NCBI RefSeq assembly: GCF_900129855.1
Contig: NZ_LT670819.1
Location: forward strand, 4,340,001-4,404,000
Length of the DNA: 64,000 nucleotides
Direction: 5' to 3'
Source: Streptomyces sp. 3214.6
Lineage (GTDB): Bacteria > Actinomycetota > Actinomycetes > Streptomycetales > Streptomycetaceae
Shown: positions 59,831 through 64,000 of the stretch, one piece after another
Numbering within the stretch: position 1 is the stretch's first letter
How the letters are laid out: each line of letters opens with the position of its first letter
Made by a program: the position numbers and the translations under genes
Notes under the pieces: generated by a model
Seen by the model: the letters and a program-made list of their open reading frames with translations, nothing else
Database searches by the model: none
Told to the model about the DNA's origin: nothing

Positions 59831-60979
59831 TCAGACCTCCAGGAGGGTGTCGAAGGCGGGCGGCAGCTGCTTCCAGGCGGTCCGGCCGGCGGCGTACTCG
59901 GCGTCCGTGAGCAGGCAGGACTCCAGGAGCCGGGCGAGGCCGTCGCGGTCGAGGCCGGGGGACGTGAAGACCAGGTGCTGGCAGCAGTCGCCGTGCTCGG
60001 GGTGCCAGTCCAGCGCGGCGGCGGCCCGGCGCACCGGCGGGACCATGTCCCAGGCCGCGTCCGGGAGGGACGCCAGCCAGGGCCCCGCCGACTCCACGCA
60101 CAGGGCCCCGCCCGCCGCGTCCCAGTGGAGCAGCACGTCGGGCTTGTCGGCGAGCCAGAACCGGCCCCGGCTGCGGGCGGCGGCGCAGGTCAGGTCCTCC
60201 AGCGCCGCGTACAACCGCTCCGGGTGGAACGGCCGCCTCCGGTGCCAGACGAAGGTGCTCACGCCGTACGCGTCGGCCTCGGCGGGAAGCAGCGCACAGG
60301 CGGGATGCTGGGCGGCGGCGGCCGATTCGACGTCGAAGCCGGCCAGTACCGCCCGCGCCAGAGGAGACTGTGCATCCGCACGGCCGTCCGAGGCGACGCG
60401 GACCTGGTGGGCGGTCGGGTGCAGTTGGGCCAGCAGCTCGCGGTCCTCGTCGTCGGCCTCCTCGGAGTCGACGACCGCCAGGACGGGGGCGTACTCCAGC
60501 TGCCTCGCGAAGGTGTCGGCGACGGTACGCCGGTCGGTGGCGGCCGCGGCGAGGCCGACGTCGGCGAGGTCGTCGCCGTTGCCGAGATACGGCAGCAGCA
60601 GCGCCGGATCGACTGCGGTGACCACGCCGGTGACCGTGAGGCCGCCGGCCACGACCACCTCGGCCATGGCCTTGGGCTCGACGGAGTCCCACAGTTCGAC
60701 GACCGCGAGATGCGTGGCGCCGTCGTCGGCGAGGCGGCGCAGCTCGGGCACGAGGTCCTCGCGCAGGGCGCAGCAGGCGCAGTCGTTGACCAGGGGCGCC
60801 TCGCCGGCGGTGAGGATGCCGGTGGCATCGCTGATCGTCCGTACGACCGTGCCCGCCGCGGCCGTCGCGAGGTCGTGGTGGAGGACGACGCCGCCGGGGA
60901 CGTCGGCGAGCAGGCGCGCGACCGTCGTCCGGCGGGCGTCGGCGTGCAGCCCGCCGACGATCACGACCGACAGGCTCAC
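59831..60979 (-). CDS. CobW/COG0523-like protein with degenerate P-loop
   Basis: The 382-residue protein has the COG0523 layout: a CxCC metal motif in APLVNDCACCALREDLVPEL near residue 67, VVELWDSVEPKAMAEVV, VTAVDPALLL, and a C-terminal CobW_C domain (GVSTFVWHRRRPFHPERLYAALEDL). However, the expected GxxGxGK(S/T)T Walker A is replaced by VGGLHADARRTTVARLL, lacking the Lys and most glycines, so GTP binding may be lost or altered. Canonical relatives are zinc chaperones in the Zur regulon. GTG start with GTGA overlap of rpmE2; 4 bp before rpsR2. Confidence 0.87.
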   Translation of the reverse strand: MSLSVVIVGGLHADARRTTVARLLADVPGGVVLHHDLATAAAGTVVRTISDATGILTAGEAPLVNDCACCALREDLVPELRRLADDGATHLAVVELWDSVEPKAMAEVVVAGGLTVTGVVTAVDPALLLPYLGNGDDLADVGLAAAATDRRTVADTFARQLEYAPVLAVVDSEEADDEDRELLAQLHPTAHQVRVASDGRADAQSPLARAVLAGFDVESAAAAQHPACALLPAEADAYGVSTFVWHRRRPFHPERLYAALEDLTCAAARSRGRFWLADKPDVLLHWDAAGGALCVESAGPWLASLPDAAWDMVPPVRRAAAALDWHPEHGDCCQHLVFTSPGLDRDGLARLLESCLLTDAEYAAGRTAWKQLPPAFDTLLEV

Positions 60980-61242
60980 GCGCCGCCCCGCTTCCCGTAG
61001 CGGCGCTCGAAGCGCTCGACGCGGCCGGCCGTGTCCAGGACGCGGGCGGTGCCGGTGTAGAAGGGGTGGCTGATGTTCGAGATCTCGACGTCGACGACCG
61101 GGTAGGTGTTGCCGTCCTCCCACTCGATCGTCTTCTCGATCGCCTTCTCGCCCGCCAGCGTCGAGTTGGTGAGGAAGGCGTGGTTCGCGGCGCGGTCGCG
61201 GAAGACGACGGGACCGTAGGCCGGGTGGATTCCCTTACGCAT
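60976..61242 (-). CDS. rpmE2: Ribosomal protein L31 type B (zinc-independent)
   Basis: The 88-residue protein is the C-minus L31 form: MRKGIHPAYGPVVFRDRAANHAFLTNSTL, then ISHPFYTGTARVLDTAGRVERFERRYGKR, with no CxxC zinc motif. Such paralogues replace zinc-binding L31 when zinc is scarce and so free zinc. It lies 9 bp after rpmG and overlaps the CobW-like gene (GTGA). Confidence 0.95.
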   Translation of the reverse strand: MRKGIHPAYGPVVFRDRAANHAFLTNSTLAGEKAIEKTIEWEDGNTYPVVDVEISNISHPFYTGTARVLDTAGRVERFERRYGKRGGA

Positions 61243-61251
61243 GGCGGTGGT

Positions 61252-61416
61252 TCAGCGCTCCTCTCGGAAGTCGACGTGCCGGCCGACGACGGGGTCGTAC
61301 TTGCGCAGGGTCATGCGGTCCGGGTCGTTGCGGCGGTTCTTGCGGGTCACGTAGGTGAAGCCCGTTCCCGCCGTGGACCGGAGCTTGATGACCGGGCGGA
61401 GTTCGTTGCGTGCCAT
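61252..61416 (-). CDS. rpmG: Ribosomal protein L33 (zinc-independent form)
   Basis: The 54-residue protein (MARNELRPVIKLRSTAGTGFTYVTRKNRRNDPDRM, then LRKYDPVVGRHVDFREER) is L33 without the cysteine pairs of the zinc form. ATG 61416 is 13 nt from the Zur-like box and has no room for a long leader. It starts the minus-strand operon rpmG-rpmE2-cobW-like-rpsR2, which is divergent from rpmB2-rpsN. Confidence 0.94.
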   Translation of the reverse strand: MARNELRPVIKLRSTAGTGFTYVTRKNRRNDPDRMTLRKYDPVVGRHVDFREER

Positions 61417-61429
61417 GCTGCTATCTTAC

Positions 61430-61444
61430 TGAAAATGAATTCCA
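61430..61444. promoter_or_regulatory. Candidate Zur box between divergent ribosomal-protein operons
   Basis: TGAAAAT-G-AATTCCA at 61430-61444 fits the 7-1-7 layout of Streptomyces Zur sites (TGAAAATGATTTTCA type), with five of seven symmetric pairs. The position between rpmG and rpmB2, where both operons encode zinc-free ribosomal proteins, matches the known Zur regulon. One site could repress both directions when zinc is plentiful. Confidence 0.8.
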
Positions 61445-61490
61445 TTAGCACTATGGACTCCGGCATCGACCGAGGAGAGGTACGTCACCC

Positions 61491-61727
61491 GTGTCCGCGC
61501 ACTGCATGCTGACCGGCGCCCAACCGGGCTTCGGCAACCGCATCTCCTACTCCCACCGGCGCACCTCGCGCCGCTTCGACCCGAACATCCAGTCCAAGCG
61601 GTACTGGCTGCCGAGCGAGAGCCGGTACGTACGGCTGCGGCTGAGCACGAAGGGGATCAAAACCGTCGACGCGATCGGCGTCGAGGCGGCCGTGGCGCGC
61701 ATCCGCGCGCGGGGGGTGCGGATCTGA
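61491..61727 (+). CDS. rpmB2: Ribosomal protein L28 (alternative copy)
   Basis: The 78-residue protein has CMLTGAQPGFGNRISYSHRRTSRRFDPNIQSKRYWLPSESRYVRLRLSTKGIKTVDAIG. It has a single Cys and lacks the pair set of zinc-binding L28, so it is the zinc-independent paralogue. GTG 61491 has GAGGAGAGG upstream at 61472-61480. The next gene overlaps by one base (TGATG). Confidence 0.94.
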   Translation: MSAHCMLTGAQPGFGNRISYSHRRTSRRFDPNIQSKRYWLPSESRYVRLRLSTKGIKTVDAIGVEAAVARIRARGVRI

Positions 61728-62032
61728 TGGCGAAGAAGAGCAAGATCGCGAAGAACGACCGGCGGCGGGAGATCGTCGCGCGGTACGCGGCGCGGCGGGC
61801 CGAGCTGAAGGAGATCATCCGGCGGCCGTCGTCGACCGACGCGGAACGGGAGGCGGCACAGCGGGAGCTGCGCGCCCAGCCGCGCGACGCCAGCGCCACG
61901 CGCGTGCGCAACCGCGACCAGGTCGACGGGCGCCCGCGCGGGTACTTCCGGACGTTCGGGCTGTCCCGGGTGGGTCTGCGGGAGCAGGCGCACGCGGGGT
62001 ATCTGCCGGGGGTGCGGAAGTCGTCCTGGTAG
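61727..62032 (+). CDS. rpsN: Ribosomal protein S14 (zinc-independent two-piece form)
   Basis: The 101-residue protein is the long C-minus S14: MAKKSKIAKNDRRREIVARYAARRAELKEIIRRPSST, then ASATRVRNRDQVDGRPRGYFRTFGLSRVGLREQAHAGYLPGVRKSSW. It lacks the CxxC pairs of the short S14. ATG 61727 shares one base with the rpmB2 stop, so the two are co-translated from the Zur-controlled promoter. Confidence 0.95.
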   Translation: MAKKSKIAKNDRRREIVARYAARRAELKEIIRRPSSTDAEREAAQRELRAQPRDASATRVRNRDQVDGRPRGYFRTFGLSRVGLREQAHAGYLPGVRKSSW

Positions 62033-62063
62033 CGCCTGCCGCCCGGATCAGCCCCGGGGCACG

Positions 62064-62105
62064 GGTCACCGGCCGCAGGGCACCGGCCGCAGGGCACCGG
62101 CCGCC
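62064..62105. repeat. Three 14-bp direct repeats after rpsN
   Basis: GGTCACCGGCCGCA, GGGCACCGGCCGCA and GGGCACCGGCCGCC run head to tail at 62064-62077, 62078-62091 and 62092-62105, 31 bp after the rpsN stop. They may form part of a terminator-like G/C-rich structure; no strong hairpin is evident. Confidence 0.8.
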
Positions 62106-62158
62106 CTCGGGGTTCTGCTGAGGCTTGCTGGTAGCTTGCTGCGGTCATACCAGTACCG

Positions 62159-62212
62159 GTGGTCCTTGTGGTCCTTGTGGTTCTTGTCGTTCTTGTGGTC
62201 CCTGCGGTCATT
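62159..62212. repeat. Six imperfect 9-bp tandem repeats upstream of a lipoprotein gene
   Basis: GTGGTCCTT (twice), GTGGTTCTT, GTCGTTCTT, GTGGTCCCT and GCGGTCATT run in phase from 62159 to 62212, about 70 bp before the lipoprotein start. In the lipoprotein frame they would read GPCGPCGSCRSC, a cysteine-rich oddity, but the real start is later at 62284. Strand asymmetry (G/T on plus) is strong. Confidence 0.8.
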
Positions 62213-62283
62213 CCAGTCGGCGACCGGGAGCGGCCGGGCCACCAAGTCGACCGGGCCGGCCGGCTACAGCTTGGGAGCTTGCA

Positions 62284-62811
62284 GTGACTTCGGCGATCTT
62301 CTCGCGGGGCGCGTCCCGCCGGCCGGTGCGGGCCGCGGCCGTGGCCGTCACGCTGGCGGGCGCGCTCGCGCTGACCGCGTGCAGCGGCGACGGCGGCTCC
62401 GACGACACCTCTTCGGCCACGCCGACCACGGCGACCGCGGACGGCGGCGGCACGGGCGGAGCCACGGCCTCCGCCTCCGTCTCCGCTTCCGGCAAGCTGG
62501 AGGGCAGTTGGCTCGCCACGACGGACGGCAAGCCCGTCGCCCTGATCATCACCGGGAAGCAGGCCGCCCTCTTCGTGACCGGCGGAACCGTGTGCAGCGG
62601 GACCGCCGGTGAGGAGGCGGGCATGCAGATGATCCACCTCAAGTGCACCACCGGGAAGGACGACCGCACGACCGGCATGGTCGACGCCGTCGACGCCAAC
62701 TCCCTGAAGGTCACCTGGTCGGGGGCGGCCGGCAAGGAAACGTTCACCAAGGCGGAGGGCGGTCAGTGGCCGTCGGGGCTGCCGACGACGGGCATCGGGC
62801 AACTCCCGTAG
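62284..62811 (+). CDS. Lipoprotein, hypothetical
   Basis: The 175-residue protein has a signal peptide (FSRGASRRPVRAAAVAVTLAGALALTAC) with lipobox ALTA-C, then a Ser/Thr/Gly linker and a small beta-rich domain (LEGSWLATTDGKPVALIITGKQAALFVTGGTVCSGTAGEEAGMQMIHLKCTTGKDDRTTGMVDAVDANSLKVTWSG). It has no recognised catalytic motif. The domain resembles small extracytoplasmic binding or inhibitor folds, without a clear family. GTG 62284 has GGGAG at 62273-62277. Confidence 0.8.
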   Translation: MTSAIFSRGASRRPVRAAAVAVTLAGALALTACSGDGGSDDTSSATPTTATADGGGTGGATASASVSASGKLEGSWLATTDGKPVALIITGKQAALFVTGGTVCSGTAGEEAGMQMIHLKCTTGKDDRTTGMVDAVDANSLKVTWSGAAGKETFTKAEGGQWPSGLPTTGIGQLP

Positions 62812-62834
62812 CGAAGCGGTCACAAGGACGGGGG

Positions 62835-62857
62835 CGCGCGCGGAATCCCCGCGCGCG
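62835..62857 (+). terminator. Hairpin between the two lipoprotein genes
   Basis: CGCGCGCGG (62835-62843) pairs perfectly with CCGCGCGCG (62849-62857) over AATCC, 23 bp after the first lipoprotein stop. It is followed by TGCGTG rather than a T-run. Confidence 0.65.
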
Positions 62858-62904
62858 TGCGTGATGATCCTTCGAGCACCGTCACGAAACCCGAGGGACC
62901 ACTC

Positions 62905-63471
62905 ATGCGCGCCGTTCCCATCACCGTCACCGCTCTCACCGCGGCCCTGCTCCTCACCGCCTGCGGAGGCGGGGACGACAGCGGCTCCGGCAGCGACGAG
63001 AAGAGCAAGGCGTCCGACTCCGCCTCCGCCGCCTCCTCCGGCGGCGCCGCCGGATCCGCCTGCGCCGCCGACAACCTCGGCCAGGAGGTCGGCCCCGTCA
63101 ATGCCGCGCCCGCCGCCGGTGACACCGGCAACGTCACCGTCACGTTCACCAACAAGGGTGCACAGTGCACCCTGACCGGCTTCCCCGCGGTCGACCTCCA
63201 GGCCGACGGCGCCTCCGCGACCGTGGCCAAGGACGCGGCCGCCGAGGCGCAGCCACTGACCCTCCCGGCGCAGGGCACCGCCTCCTTCACGATCACCTAT
63301 GTGCGCGGCGAGGGCGGCGGCGACAAGAGCCTCGCCGTCAAGACCGTGAAGTACGGCCTGCCGGGCGCGTCGGCCACCCAGACCTTCCCGTGGTCGTACG
63401 GCGATGTCGCGCTGAAGGGCAAGGGCGTGCCGGACGCGACCGTCAGCGCCTTCCAGCAGGCCGGCGACTGA
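62905..63471 (+). CDS. DUF4232-domain lipoprotein
   Basis: The 188-residue protein has a signal peptide with lipobox LLTA-C (Cys about residue 20), an acidic Ser-rich linker, and a DUF4232 domain (GNVTVTFTNKGAQCTLTGFPAVDLQADGASATVAKDA to YGLPGASATQTFPWSYGDVAL). DUF4232 proteins are frequent in actinobacteria and generally uncharacterised. Two Cys of the domain (SACAADNL and AQCTLTGF) probably form a disulfide. ATG 62905 has GAGGGA upstream. It is convergent with the DUF2786 gene. Confidence 0.9.
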   Translation: MRAVPITVTALTAALLLTACGGGDDSGSGSDEKSKASDSASAASSGGAAGSACAADNLGQEVGPVNAAPAAGDTGNVTVTFTNKGAQCTLTGFPAVDLQADGASATVAKDAAAEAQPLTLPAQGTASFTITYVRGEGGGDKSLAVKTVKYGLPGASATQTFPWSYGDVALKGKGVPDATVSAFQQAGD

Positions 63472-63500
63472 TCCTTCGACCGCTGACCCGCGCGGGGGCG

Positions 63501-64000
63501 TCAGGGCAGCCGGGGCCGGGACTGCACCCGGGCCCGGTCCGCCGCCTGCGCGCCCTCGGTCCAGCCCGCCTCGTCGGTGACGCCGCGCAGGCGGGTGGAG
63601 ACCGTCTCCGGGAACATCCGGTCCGTCGCCGCGGTCACCGCGACCTCGCGAGAGGCGAGGACCGGCAGCAGGTCGTCCGCCACCTGCGTCTCGGCGGCTG
63701 CGGTGACCTCGCCGAGACGGGCGCCGATGCGGTGGGCGTAGGCGGCGAGGAAGGACTGCCGGAACGTCTTGGTCCGCCTGCGGCCGCCCGCCCGCTGGGC
63801 CGCCTCCGCCTTCGCCATCGCGGACTGCGCCTGCACCAGCAGCGAGGTGTAGAGCAGCTCCACCACCTCCAGATCGGCCTCGAAGCCGACGACCGTGGAG
63901 AAGGCGAAGGGTTCGTTCCACACCGCCCGGCAGTGGTTGGCGTCGGCGACGGCGTCCAGCAGCACCGCCTTGGCCTGCTCGTACGGTGGCTCGACGCCGA
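63501..64000 (-). CDS. DUF2786-type protein, N-terminus outside window
   Basis: Only the C-terminal about 165 residues are visible, and the frame stays open to the window end (GVEPPYEQAKAVLLDAVADANHC). It contains FSTVVGFEADLEVVELLYTSLLVQAQSAMAKAEAAQRAGGRRRTKTFRQSFLAAYAHRIGARLGEVTAAAE, the pattern I associate with the C-terminal region of actinobacterial DUF2786 proteins. Function unknown. It is not a pseudogene on the evidence here; it is simply cut by the window. Confidence 0.75.
   Translation of the reverse strand, partial: GVEPPYEQAKAVLLDAVADANHCRAVWNEPFAFSTVVGFEADLEVVELLYTSLLVQAQSAMAKAEAAQRAGGRRRTKTFRQSFLAAYAHRIGARLGEVTAAAETQVADDLLPVLASREVAVTAATDRMFPETVSTRLRGVTDEAGWTEGAQAADRARVQSRPRLP

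Overview
The window is high-GC (about 70% by eye) chromosomal DNA of a Streptomyces-type actinomycete. The evidence is the sigE-cseABC envelope-stress locus, Lsr2, TipA, an orphan nuoD, XRE/DUF397 regulators and a Zur-type set of alternative ribosomal proteins, in an order that matches what I remember of the Streptomyces core chromosome. That synteny is recalled, not searched. I saw no rRNA or tRNA genes, CRISPR arrays, transposases or prophage genes. The window opens and closes inside genes.

Layout. 0-5.3 kb: a cut membrane protein, mutY, then sigE-cseA-cseB-cseC (ECF sigma factor, lipoprotein, response regulator, sensor kinase). 5.3-9.8 kb: an AraC-family fragment, a DHA2-type efflux pump divergent from a TetR regulator with three matching 22-bp operators between them, a secreted M23 peptidase and a secreted acid phosphatase. 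9.8-16.3 kb: clpC, a hypothetical gene, lsr2, a GNAT enzyme, a BlaI-type repressor and two small conserved genes. 16.4-21.9 kb: a coenzyme operon on the minus strand, with the last four junctions to coaX mostly overlapping by 4 nt: DUF2520 protein, panC, nadB, nadC, coaX (NAD and pantothenate/CoA).

22-36 kb: an aldolase-like PLP enzyme, an ArsR regulator with a perfect palindrome upstream, a NarL-type two-component pair, a MidA/NDUFAF7-type methyltransferase facing an orphan nuoD, two bacterial PH-domain membrane proteins, a coiled-coil membrane protein, and a divergent membrane esterase/MprF-like pair. 36-45 kb: the folate block (folP, NTF2-like gene, folB, folK, DUF3180, folE) followed by ftsH, hpt, tilS and a zinc metalloprotease. 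45-54 kb: dacB, ppa, thrE-like exporter, dedA, a YbjQ protein, tipA with its characteristic promoter, a broken CLC chloride-channel gene and glutamate decarboxylase. 54-64 kb: PadR, aldehyde dehydrogenase, an XRE/ATPase/DUF397 regulatory module, two divergent operons of cysteine-poor ribosomal proteins with a CobW-like protein around a Zur-like box, two lipoproteins and a cut DUF2786 gene.

Much of the window is conserved housekeeping and stress-response DNA. The least explained items are: the methyltransferase/nuoD2 pairing, which mirrors a known mitochondrial enzyme/substrate pair; the 17-bp element upstream of both the anti-sigma-type ATPase and DUF397 genes in the same relative orientation; the CobW-like protein with a degenerate P-loop; eleven copies of the palindrome ACGCGCGCGT; the five 11-residue repeats at the N-terminus of DacB; and the Gln/Asn/Tyr-rich tail of DedA. 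About eleven genes look leaderless, with a TANNNT hexamer 6-8 nt before the start codon.
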